From Roseiarcus sp963816065 (lineage in GTDB: Bacteria; Pseudomonadota; Alphaproteobacteria; Rhizobiales; Beijerinckiaceae), in the NCBI GenBank assembly GCA_963816065.1, contig CAWFJG010000008.1, positions 1-64,000 on the forward strand: a stretch of DNA of 64,000 nt. The letters are read 5' to 3'. Of this stretch, positions 56,493 through 64,000 are shown piece after piece. Position numbers and translations under genes: made by a program. The stretch's first letter is position 1. The number at the start of each line of letters is the position of its first letter. A model generated the notes under the pieces. It ran no database searches, was not told where the DNA came from, and was given only the letters and a program-made list of their open reading frames with translations.

Positions 56493-57501
56493 TCAAGTGA
56501 AGCGGAACTCGCTGACATGGCGATAGGTCTCGCCCGGTCGCACCACGGTGTCGGTGAAATGGCGGCGGCTCGGCGAATTGGGGTAGGCCTGCGGCTCCAG
56601 GCAAAAGCCGGCATGTGGACCGTAATGCGCGCCGCCGAGGCCGGGAACCGGAACGTTGAGCTTGGCCGCGTCGTAGAACTGCACGCCCGGCTGGTCGCTG
56701 AAGAGCGTCAGTGTGACCCCGTTGCGCGGCGAACGGACCCGCGCGACCTGGGCGAGCCCGTCGGGCCCGAGCGCGTTGGCGGCGACGAAGTTGGTGTCGT
56801 AGGCTGTTCCGGCCGCGTTGCGCACTGGCCTTTCCGCCCGGAAGTCGTAGGCCGTGCCGGCGACCGAGCGGATTTCGCCGGTCGGGATGAGGTCGGCGTC
56901 GGCCGGGGTATAGAATTCGGCGTCGAGCGTCACTTCGTGATCGAGGATGTCCGGCGACCCATCGAGGTTGAAGTAGGCGTGCTGGGTGAGATTGATCACC
57001 GTCGGCTTATCCACCGTCGCCGTCAGCTCGACCCGCAGCGTCGCGGGTTCGAGGAGGCGATAGACGCAGGTCGCCTCGAGCGCGCCCGGGAAACCGGCGT
57101 CTCCATCGGGCGATTTCGAGCGTCAGGACGACGGAGACTTCGTCCTGGCGGGCAAGGGTCCAGATGCGCGTGCCGAAGCCGTGCGGTCCGCCGTGCAATG
57201 TGTTCCTATCGCCGGGCTTGCGGTCGAGCGTATGGGCGACGCCATCGAGCACGAAACGGCCACCGGCGATGCGGTTGGCGAATCGCCCCGGCACCGCGCC
57301 GAAATGAGGCGAGTGCGCAACGTAGTCCTCGATCGAGTTGAGGCCGAGGGTGACGCGCTGCGCCCCGGCCGCCGCCGGAACGATCAGATCGCGCACGACG
57401 GCGCCATAGGTCAGGATCTTGGCTTCGACGCCGGCCTTCGATCGAATGACGGCCTCATACACGGGAGCGCCATCGATCTCCCCGAACAGGCTTTTGCTCA
57501 C
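56493..57501 (-). CDS. galM: Aldose 1-epimerase, GalM type (one frameshift)
   Basis: Two frames joined near 57113, about 335 residues. The N-terminus is GAVVRDLIVPA...GAVPGRFANRIAGGRF, with the conserved GRxANR, then NTLHGGPHGFGTRIW with the catalytic-site His. After the break come TVINLTQHAYFNLDGSP with the second His, DTNFVAANA, and the conserved Glu in AGFCLEPQAYPNSP. It interconverts galactose or glucose anomers. A different epimerase-family gene lies at 26093. Confidence 0.88.
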
Positions 57502-57543
57502 AGTCGCTTTCCCTCTTGCGCCGGCCGAGGAAAACTCGGTCGA

Positions 57544-58191
57544 TCATGCCGGCGCCAGTTCGGCCCAAATCGCCTCGAACACGTCGCGAAACATCGACTC
57601 GGTCAGTGCGCCTGTGTTGGTGTTGTAGCGCGAGCAGTGGTAGCTGTCGAAAAGAACGAGGCCCCCGGCTTTCGAGACGTGCCGCGCGCCGTGCGCGAAC
57701 GGGAATTCAGCAAGCCGAGCGCCCATCGCTCTGAGCAGGCTTTCGTGCGCCACCCGGCCCAGCGCCAGCGCGACCTTCACCTGGGCAAGCGCATCGATCG
57801 ATCGCGACAGATAGGTCCGGCAGGCGCGGATCTCCTGCGGCGTTGGCTTATTCTGCGGCGGCACGCAGCGGACGGCGTTGACGATGACGCAGTCGACGAG
57901 CGTCAGGCCGTCGTCCGGCCGGCGTTCGTAGGCGCCCGCGGCGAAGCCATAACGGGTCAGCGTGGCATAGAGCAGGTCCCCGGCGTAGTCGCCGGTGAAC
58001 GGTCGTCCGGTGCGGTTGGCGCCGCGCAGTCCCGGGGCCAGGCCGACAATCAGGAGCCGCGCGTCCGCGGCGCCGAACGACGGCACCGGTCCGTTCCACC
58101 AGTCTGGATAGGTGGCGCGGTTGGCGGCCCGGAACGCGGCCAGGCGCGCGCAATCCGCGCAGTCCCGGGCGGGACCGGCATCGAACGCCAT
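57544..58191 (-). CDS. Family 5 uracil-DNA glycosylase (UdgB)
   Basis: 215 residues. Motif A GLAPGLRGANRTGRPFTGDYAG and motif B-like SYHCSRYNTNTGAL match family 5, which lacks the Asp/Asn catalytic residue of other families. Four Cys for a [4Fe-4S] cluster are probably those in CADC, VRCVPP and ACRTYL. It excises uracil and other deaminated bases from DNA. It is intact, and lies between galM and the NYN-domain gene with short gaps, all on one strand. Confidence 0.88.
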   Translation of the reverse strand: MAFDAGPARDCADCARLAAFRAANRATYPDWWNGPVPSFGAADARLLIVGLAPGLRGANRTGRPFTGDYAGDLLYATLTRYGFAAGAYERRPDDGLTLVDCVIVNAVRCVPPQNKPTPQEIRACRTYLSRSIDALAQVKVALALGRVAHESLLRAMGARLAEFPFAHGARHVSKAGGLVLFDSYHCSRYNTNTGALTESMFRDVFEAIWAELAPA

Positions 58192-58206
58192 AGCGGGAAT
58201 ACGTCT

Positions 58207-58815
58207 CTATTCCCGGACGGGCTCTTCGACGGGCTGTTGCGCCGTCGCAAAATGATTGCGGCGGTGGCTTTCCGTCCGCACCGGCCGCTCCGACGGGTCG
58301 CGTCCGATCCGAGCCATGAGCTGGGCAAGGTCGATGAACTCGTCGGCCTGGCGGCGCAACTCATCCGCGACCATCGGAGGCTGGGTCGAGATCGTCGACA
58401 CGACCGCGACCTTTACGCCCTTCCGCTGCATCGCTTCGACCAGCGACCGGAAATCGCCGTCACCCGAGAACAGAACCATCAGGTCGATGTGCTCGGCCAT
58501 CTCCATTGCGTTGACCGCAAGCTCGATGTCCATGTTGCCCTTGACCTTCCGGCGACCCGTCGAGTCGACGAACTCCTTCGTCGGCTTGGTGACCACCGCA
58601 TAGCCGTTGTAGTCGAGCCAGTCGACCAACGGCCGGATCGAGGAATATTCCTGATCGTCGACCAAAGCGGTGTAGTAGAATGCGCGGATGAGACGGCCCT
58701 TGGCCTGAAACTCCTTCAGCAGACGTTTGTAGTCGATGTCGAACCCGAGCGCTTTCGCGCTGGCGTACAAATTAGCGCCGTCGATGAAGAGCGCGATCCG
58801 TTCCACTGTAGACAT
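58207..58815 (-). CDS. NYN-domain (LabA/DUF88-like) protein
   Basis: 202 residues. The PIN-like NYN fold is shown by RIALFIDGANLYASAKALG with the first Asp, KGNMDIELAVNAMEMA, LMVLFSGDGDFRSLVEAMQRKGVKV with the acidic cluster, and QADEFIDL. The domain suggests RNA or DNA nuclease activity; LabA-like relatives have regulatory roles. It is intact, with a flexible Arg/Glu-rich tail. The start at 58815 is preceded by GAAAAGAACC. Confidence 0.88.
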   Translation of the reverse strand: MSTVERIALFIDGANLYASAKALGFDIDYKRLLKEFQAKGRLIRAFYYTALVDDQEYSSIRPLVDWLDYNGYAVVTKPTKEFVDSTGRRKVKGNMDIELAVNAMEMAEHIDLMVLFSGDGDFRSLVEAMQRKGVKVAVVSTISTQPPMVADELRRQADEFIDLAQLMARIGRDPSERPVRTESHRRNHFATAQQPVEEPVRE

Positions 58816-59177
58816 TTTACGGTTCTTTTCGATAATTAGCCAATCGCGCGTGTCGCCAAATGCGACGCGTCATTGACAAGACATCACCGGAAACAACGAT
58901 CAAGCCTGATTTCGCGATCACGCCAACAGCGCACATTAAAATCGGCGAGAGATTGCCGTGCGCTTATTCACATGCCCTCGATGCCGTTCGAGCTGCCAAA
59001 CATTCAAGATCGTCGCGGCGATTTCTTAATATCGAACATTTGCGGCAAAAGAGAAGAGGCAAATCGCGAATTGACGCGCGAGGGCTTTCTGGCTCTTTAG
59101 ACAGCAGGCGAACGCGCGGGTTGGCCCCGCCCGTCCAGCTGATCGATTCGCAGCCAACTGAAGGTTTGGACCAAGGC
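58816..59177. other. Intergenic region, AT-richer than average
   Basis: It holds the promoter of the minus-strand NYN gene and probably that of the FAH-family gene. Nothing else is recognised. Confidence 0.4.
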
Positions 59178-59615
59178 ATGAGGCTCGTACGGTACGGAAA
59201 AGCGGGGAAAGAGAAACCGGGACTGATTGACGAAGCCGGCAAGTTGCGCGACCTCTGCGAGGTCATCGTCGATGTTGACGCCGATGCGCTGGGCGTCCGC
59301 GCGCTGGCGCGCCTCATGAAGCTCAAGCCCAAGTCTCTGCCCATCGTCCGCGGCGCGCCGCGGATCGGACGCTGCGTCGCGGGCGTCCGGAATTTCGTCG
59401 CGGTCGGCCTCAACTTCGCCGGTCACGCCGCCGAATCCGGGAATCCGGTTCCGAAAGAGCCCGTGCTATTCAATAAGGCGCCGTCCTGTATCGTCGGTCC
59501 CAACGACGACATTGTGGTCCCCAGAGGATCGACCAAGCTCGGCGATACCGTTTCGCTCGGCATCGATGGCCTCGGAAGGCAGGCGCAGCGCGTCATCGCC
59601 TTCCCCGCAGCGTAA
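59178..59615 (+). CDS. Fumarylacetoacetate hydrolase-family protein with internal deletion
   Basis: 145 residues against about 280 for the family. The N-terminal part is intact to CVAGVRNFVAVGLNFAGHAAESG...EPVLFNKAPSCIVGPNDDIVVPRGSTK. The next residues, LGDTVSLGIDGLGRQAQRV, belong to the family's C-terminus. The intervening 130-140 residues, including the ExE metal ligands that follow the RGS.K segment, are absent, but the frame is kept. The product cannot have FAH-type metal-dependent activity. The junction is near 59535. Confidence 0.8.
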   Translation: MRLVRYGKAGKEKPGLIDEAGKLRDLCEVIVDVDADALGVRALARLMKLKPKSLPIVRGAPRIGRCVAGVRNFVAVGLNFAGHAAESGNPVPKEPVLFNKAPSCIVGPNDDIVVPRGSTKLGDTVSLGIDGLGRQAQRVIAFPAA

Positions 59616-59623
59616 GGCGCGCG

Positions 59624-59942
59624 ATGAGACAAGTGCGGTCGTGGGCGGGTCTGGCGCTGGCCGCGGCCTACGGAACTCGCTTTCCTCGTCCTCTATCTCG
59701 ACTACCAGCGGCGCGCCGGTAATTGGTTCGCCGACCTGCCGCTGGTCCTGGCCGCCCTCCCCTTCACCCTGACGATGCGAGCGTTGAACGGCGGCAGCTA
59801 CGACTTCGCCGGCGACATGACGGGCCGGGTGATTATCGCTGCCGTCTTCTGTTCCGCGCTCGCCTACATCGCAGGACTCGCGCTCGAGACGCTGGTTCGC
59901 GCCATCGTTGGCGCCGTGCGATCTGCAAGGCCGGGCCGCTGA
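59624..59942 (+). CDS. Small inner-membrane protein (one frameshift)
   Basis: ATG at 59624 begins MRQVRSWAGLALAAAY. A one-base shift near 59673 restores ELAFLVLYLDYQRRAGNWFADLPLVLAALPFTLTMR, GRVIIAAVFCSALAYIAGLALETLVRAIVG and a basic tail, about 106 residues with three hydrophobic segments. I do not recognise the family. It follows the FAH-family gene by 8 bases. Confidence 0.55.
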
Positions 59943-60048
59943 TCGGGGCCGGCGACGGGCAAAGGAGTTCATTGGCGCTCCCGTCATTTGGCGGGCTATA
60001 AACCGCTCCTGGGCAATTCGGCGCATGCATGCAACTCAGAGAGCCGCC

Positions 60049-60468
60049 ATGAAATCCTATCGCAAGGAATTGTGGTTCGAGACGCCGGGGCGGCGGGCGT
60101 TTGTGAACATCACTCGGCAAGTTGAAGTGGCGCTTGAAGAAAGCGGCGTGCGCGAGGGCCTTGTCCTCGTCAACGCGATGCACATCACCGCCTCCGTCTT
60201 CATCAACGACGACGAGCGCGGGCTGCACGCCGATTACGAGGCGTGGCTGGAAACGCTCGCGCCGCACGAGCCCATCTCGGCCTACCGCCACAATCGGACC
60301 GGTGAGGATAACGCTGACGCCCACATGAAACGGCAGGTGATGGGCCGAGAGGTTGTCGTCGCCGTCACGGAAGGCCGGCTCGACTTCGGCCCGTGGGAGC
60401 AGATCTTCTACGGCGAATTCGACGGCGGCCGGAGGAAGCGCGCGCTGGTCAAGATCATCGGCGCGTGA
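60049..60468 (+). CDS. YjbQ/UPF0047 family protein
   Basis: 139 residues: TPGRRAFVNITRQVEVALEESGVREGLVLVNAMHITASVFINDDERGLHADYEAWLETLAP, YRHNRTGEDNADAHMKRQVMG, and TEGRLDFGPWEQIFYGEFDGGRRKRALVKIIG are the family signature with three conserved His. Members have been linked to secondary thiamine-phosphate synthase activity. ATG at 60049 is chosen because MKSYRKELWF is the usual start. Confidence 0.88.
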   Translation: MKSYRKELWFETPGRRAFVNITRQVEVALEESGVREGLVLVNAMHITASVFINDDERGLHADYEAWLETLAPHEPISAYRHNRTGEDNADAHMKRQVMGREVVVAVTEGRLDFGPWEQIFYGEFDGGRRKRALVKIIGA

Positions 60469-60471
60469 GGG

Positions 60472-60672
60472 TTACTCCTGTTCAGCAGGCTTTGGGTGAA
60501 CGTCGAGCGCGCGAGCTATCCGCGACTGCAACCGCTCCAGCTCATGACGATGCATCGACACCGCGATATTCTCTTGGCCGTCGATGGCCGTAAGGAATGT
60601 CAAGACCGCTAGGTCATCGCTGACGATCACGTCGGCGCTGCGCGATTGAAAACTGAGGATGGGTTTCGGCAT
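60472..60672 (-). CDS. Small conserved-looking protein of unknown function
   Basis: 66 residues from ATG at 60672 with GGAG 7 bases upstream. It has an N-terminal beta-like part (PILSFQSRSADVIVSDDLAVLTFLTA) and a helical C-terminus (RHELERLQSRIARAL). There is no signal or membrane segment. I do not recognise it. It is convergent with yjbQ, with 3 bases between stops. Confidence 0.5.
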   Translation of the reverse strand: MPKPILSFQSRSADVIVSDDLAVLTFLTAIDGQENIAVSMHRHELERLQSRIARALDVHPKPAEQE

Positions 60673-60851
60673 GTCGGTCTCCAACTCGAAAGACCTTATG
60701 GCCTATCCGTGGCTTTGTCAGGGTTGATCGCTTCCTCTGAGGAACGCTTGGCGGCTGCATCCCCGGTCTAAGCCGGTTTGCGTGCTCGACGCGTCTGTCA
60801 CACAATGCGGATATCATTCGGTCGGCGTCATCAAACCCGCGGAGTCGTCTC

Positions 60852-61526
60852 ATGCGCATCGAACCGGTGTTCCTCTTCGATCTCGACGGCACCCTGGTCG
60901 ACAGCGTCTATCAGCACGTGCTCGCCTGGAAGGAGGCGCTGGACACCGAGGGCATCGACCTTTCGGTCTGGCGCATTCATCGCAAGATCGGCATGAGCGG
61001 CGGCCTGTTCACTAATCAGCTTGTTCGCGAGACCGGCGTTCCGATCGACGAGGAGCGCGGCGAGCGGCTGCGCAAGGCGCATGCGCGCGCCTACCAGCGG
61101 ATGGGCGAACATATCCGCCCGCTGCCCGGAGCGCGCGATCTGCTGACCTGGCTGACCAGCGTCGGCATCTCATGGGCGATCGCCACCAGTGGCCGGTTCG
61201 AGACTGCTTCCGTCAACCTGCGCGCCTTGGGGGTCGATCCCGACAAGTCCCCGGTCGTGACGCGCGATCAGGTCAAATACGCCAAGCCCGATCCCGATCT
61301 CTTCCTCGCCGCCGCCGAACGCCTCGGCGCGCCGATCGAGACAGCCGTCGTGGTCGGCGACAGCATCTGGGACATGCTGGCCGCGGCCCGCTGCCGGGCG
61401 CTGGGCGTCGGCCTCTTGTCCGGCGGCTACGGCGCCGAGGAATTGCAAAAGGCCACCGCCTTCCGCGTCTACGAGGACCCGGCGGACATGCTGGCGCATA
61501 TCGACGAGCTCGGCGGGCGGCGGTAG
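60852..61526 (+). CDS. HAD-family (phosphoglycolate phosphatase-like) hydrolase
   Basis: 224 residues. Motif I is FLFDLDGTLVDS with the nucleophile Asp, motif II IATSGRF with Ser, motif III the Lys in KYAKPDPDLFLAA, and motif IV VVVGDSIWDML. A helical cap between motifs I and II (about 20-90) marks subfamily IA. It is a phosphatase of small phosphorylated metabolites; the substrate is not clear. It is intact and ATG follows GTCTC with a weak ribosome-binding site. Confidence 0.85.
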   Translation: MRIEPVFLFDLDGTLVDSVYQHVLAWKEALDTEGIDLSVWRIHRKIGMSGGLFTNQLVRETGVPIDEERGERLRKAHARAYQRMGEHIRPLPGARDLLTWLTSVGISWAIATSGRFETASVNLRALGVDPDKSPVVTRDQVKYAKPDPDLFLAAAERLGAPIETAVVVGDSIWDMLAAARCRALGVGLLSGGYGAEELQKATAFRVYEDPADMLAHIDELGGRR

Positions 61527-62004
61527 GGCGAGAGGCCACAACAAACGAACTTGGACACGAGTGCCTGGTTGCGACGGCGACGGCAGGCGGCGCGAAATGA
61601 GGTTCGCGGCCGATTTCAAGCGCTTAGGCGCCAAAATCTGCAACTTTGCACGCCCGTCGCCTCCCCTGTGCCGGGACGGAGTAACGCCCCTTGCGTCGCC
61701 TGGAGGCCTCTTTCTCGCACAAAGATATTCGTTGTCAATTGCTTATACGAATATTCTAATATTTTACATCAAAATGCGATCGTGACCCGCCGGCACCCTG
61801 TTGTTGATTGGAACGAACATTTCACTTCGAAGGCAATGAACAGCAAAGCAATACACCTCGTGCACGGGATTGACTGGCGCCCAGCAGGGCTCGGCTGTCG
61901 GCATGCCGCGCAGGGACAGTGCCTCTCGCGGCTGCGCAGAAATGCAAGTCGCGTTGAGCGATTTGCAAGCCAAGGATAGGGCGGACGCGCTTAGGCTGGC
62001 GCCC
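61527..62004. other. Intergenic region with an AT-rich patch
   Basis: No gene is recognised. An AT-rich patch near 61720-61800 stands out. The sequence is otherwise unremarkable. Confidence 0.4.
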
Positions 62005-63099
62005 ATGAGCGACTTCGACTTCCTCACTGATCGCAACGAGCTGGGCCGAACGCGTTGGAGCGCTGCAGAGGCAGTCCGACCGCCGGCGCAAGGCGCGACC
62101 GTCGAGATCGAACGCTTCGCGCTGACCGCCAACAACCTGACCTACGCCAAGCTTGGCGACGCGTTCGGATACTGGCGATATTTCCCCGCGCCGCGAGGCT
62201 GGGGCCGCACGCCAGTTTGGGGAGTTGGCCGGGTGACGCAATCGGCGACGCCAATTCTCGTCGAGGGGGAGCGCGTCTTCGGCTTCTTCCCGATCTCCAC
62301 GCAATGCGCCCTGAAGCCCGCGCCACGCGGCGCATTCGGCTTCGCCGACGCCGCGCCGCATCGGCTCGGCCTGCCCGCGGCCTACAACGACTATCGGCTG
62401 ATCGACCGCGACCCCCGGTTCGATCGCGACGACGCGAATGCCTTCCTGGCCCTGCGTCCCCTCTTCATCCTTGGATTTTTCTCGCCCGATGGTTGGAGAA
62501 GCAGGCCTTTTTCGGCGCCGAGCGGGTGAACGTATCGAGCGCGTCAAGCAAGGCGGCGGGGGCGCTTGCCAACGAACTCGGCGCTCGTGTCGAAAAGATC
62601 GGATTGACCAGCGCGCGCAATCTCGCCGCCGTTGCGAAAGCGCAGCTCTTCGACCGAGCAATCGACTACGCGGCCGTCGCCGACGACGAGGATCTCGCCA
62701 AGCGACCCGGAGTTCTACGTCGACATTGCCGGCAATCCGACGCTCGCGGATAGCCTGAAGCAAAGGATGGGCGAAAGGCTCGTTCGGGCGATCGCCGTCG
62801 GGACGACGCAGGCCGACGGGGCGAATGTCCGATTTTCAGCCGACGGCGCGGACGATCGCGATCCCGCGTTCTTCTTCGCGCCCGCCCACGTGCCTCGGCT
62901 GCGGGCGCTCTGGGGCGGCGACGCGTTGCGCGAGCGGCTTGAGGAGGCGTGGGCGCTTTATGTCGCGCGAGTCCGCCAGACCATGACGTTCCGCGTGCTT
63001 TCGGGTCGCGCCGCGATCGCCAGCGCCTATGCTCAGGCCGTCCGCGGCGACGCGCCGGCCGACGTTGTCGCCATCCTGACCGGGCCCGGGCTCGAATAG
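62005..63099 (+). CDS. DUF2855 family protein (two frameshifts)
   Basis: ATG at 62005. The N-terminal frame has IERFALTANNLTYAKLGDAFGYWRYFPAPRGWGRTPVWGVGRV, the clear DUF2855 signature, and VFGFFPISTQCALKP. Frames change near 62490 and near 62700, with VNVSSASSKAAGALANELG between them. The last part ends ADVVAILTGPGLE at 63099, about 364 residues. The layout recalls medium-chain dehydrogenases but without proven activity. Confidence 0.8.
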
Positions 63100-63124
63100 C
63101 CGAACTCGAGGCCGGCGTGTTCGA

Positions 63125-64000
63125 TTATCCGGAAGGCAACGTCACTTCCCGCGCCGGCGCGCCGTCTCTCGGGTCGTCATCGCGCGTCTCCGGCATGAAC
63201 AGGACGAAGACCATCCATGCAGCGGCGGCGGCGGCGGCCAGGGCGAAGAAGGCCGTCGCGTAGCCGAAATGGTCGATGATCTCGCCGACGAAGAGACTGC
63301 TGACGGCTGCGCCGATCCCCTGTGTGGTGGCCACCGCGCCCTGCGCGAGGTTGTATCGCCCGGTGCCTCGCATAACGTCGGCAATCACGAGCGGTGTCAG
63401 CGCCTGATAGATCCCTGCTCCGACGCCGTCGAGCAATTGCACGCCCAGAAGCCAGAACGCGTTGTTCGAGACCGTGTAGAGCGCAGCGCGGATCGGAAGA
63501 ACCGAGAAAGCCACCAGGAAAATCGGCCGCCGGCCCCAGCGGTCGGCGCGCCAGCCGACAATGAGGGCGATCGGAACCATCACCCCCTGCGCCGCGACCA
63601 TGCAGAACGACATCATCGCGGTCGCCTCGCGCGGGAACTGCAGCGCGAGCTTCTGCCCGACGAGCGGCAGCAGCGGAGCGTTGGCGAAATGAAAGAAGAA
63701 TGCGCAGGCGGACAAGATCATCAGCGGCCGCGATCGAAAGAGCGCCGAATATCCGGCCGACGCGCCGTCGTGGGCGTTGTCATGGCCAAGGTCGCGCGCG
63801 CGATCCTGGTTGATCACGGCGGCCGGAATGGACAGCGCAGCGGCCGACGTCAGGGCCGCGTAAAATGGCACAAGCAGGAACACCTCGCGCTGCGAAAAGA
63901 GATAGCCGACGCCGCCGGCCACGAGCGCTGTCGCGATGTTGCCGCCATGATCAAAGGCGGAGTTGCGCCCGAGTTTGCGGGCGAACGCCTCCCTCGGCAC
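63125..64000 (-). CDS. Major facilitator superfamily transporter (5' end outside the window)
   Basis: 291 residues of the C-terminal two thirds of an MFS protein, running to the window edge. Eight or so membrane helices are present. A loop VGWRADRWGRRPIF is the MFS motif GxxxDRxGRRP. The C-terminus ends in a hydrophilic tail after VFVLFMPETRD. The substrate is unknown. It is convergent with the DUF2855 gene. Confidence 0.85.
   Translation of the reverse strand: MPREAFARKLGRNSAFDHGGNIATALVAGGVGYLFSQREVFLLVPFYAALTSAAALSIPAAVINQDRARDLGHDNAHDGASAGYSALFRSRPLMILSACAFFFHFANAPLLPLVGQKLALQFPREATAMMSFCMVAAQGVMVPIALIVGWRADRWGRRPIFLVAFSVLPIRAALYTVSNNAFWLLGVQLLDGVGAGIYQALTPLVIADVMRGTGRYNLAQGAVATTQGIGAAVSSLFVGEIIDHFGYATAFFALAAAAAAAWMVFVLFMPETRDDDPRDGAPAREVTLPSG

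Overview
The window is a GC-rich bacterial chromosome segment. Several features point to an alphaproteobacterium of the Hyphomicrobiales type: rpsF-rpsR-DUF2232-rplI gene order, ihfA next to a MerR-type regulator and tRNA-Pro, a short MetG followed by tatD and an MBL-fold hydrolase, and a chemoreceptor ending in an EWAEF pentapeptide. The exact genus cannot be fixed from what I see. Tandem HiPIP genes, a bacterial HMG-CoA reductase and a PEP-CTERM/HAF protein are accessory traits that may help place it.

Layout. 0-3.5 kb is a decayed zone: an IS91 transposase remnant, two tandem HiPIP genes, and fragments of a glutaminase and a MacB-type permease. 3.5-10.1 kb holds a class III nucleotide cyclase, an SRPBCC protein and a five-gene minus-strand cluster resembling a gtr lipid-linked glycosylation system. 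10.3-17.9 kb has a chemoreceptor bracketed by a full FdhF/YdeP-type molybdopterin oxidoreductase and a copy of that gene's 3' end, then a sulfatase and a secreted unknown protein. 18-21.4 kb has tyrS and a DyP peroxidase-encapsulin pair, a protein nanocompartment with its cargo. 21.6-24 kb has two tandem TIR-like proteins of lower GC, the best candidate for an uncharacterised defence system. 24.3-32.9 kb is mainly housekeeping (thiL, inositol monophosphatase, metG, tatD, MBL hydrolase, M20 peptidase, LDH). 33-40 kb holds a metzincin-like secreted protein, a barnase-like protein, an HxlR regulator with its divergent target, a saccharopine dehydrogenase-like protein, a gene-poor stretch and HMG-CoA reductase. 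40.6-42.1 kb has an FNR-type promoter ahead of a HAF-repeat PEP-CTERM protein that abuts tRNA-Pro. 42.2-47.8 kb holds merR, ihfA, an SDR, stress proteins and the S6/S18/L9 operon. 48-56.1 kb is an amide/amino-acid uptake and hydrolysis operon behind a possible sigma-54 promoter: binding protein, fused permease-ATPase, formamidase, AraC-formamidase, RidA. An IS1595-type element with a perfect 8-bp target duplication interrupts the second formamidase. 56.5-64 kb holds galM, a family 5 UDG, a NYN protein, a FAH-family gene with an internal deletion, yjbQ, HAD, DUF2855 and MFS genes.

Caution: more than twenty conserved genes, including essential metG and thiL, are split by single-base frameshifts. 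The likeliest cause is uncorrected indels in the consensus. I therefore give such genes as single entries spanning the break and name the break point. Gene fusions and truncations in this window should be read with the same caution.
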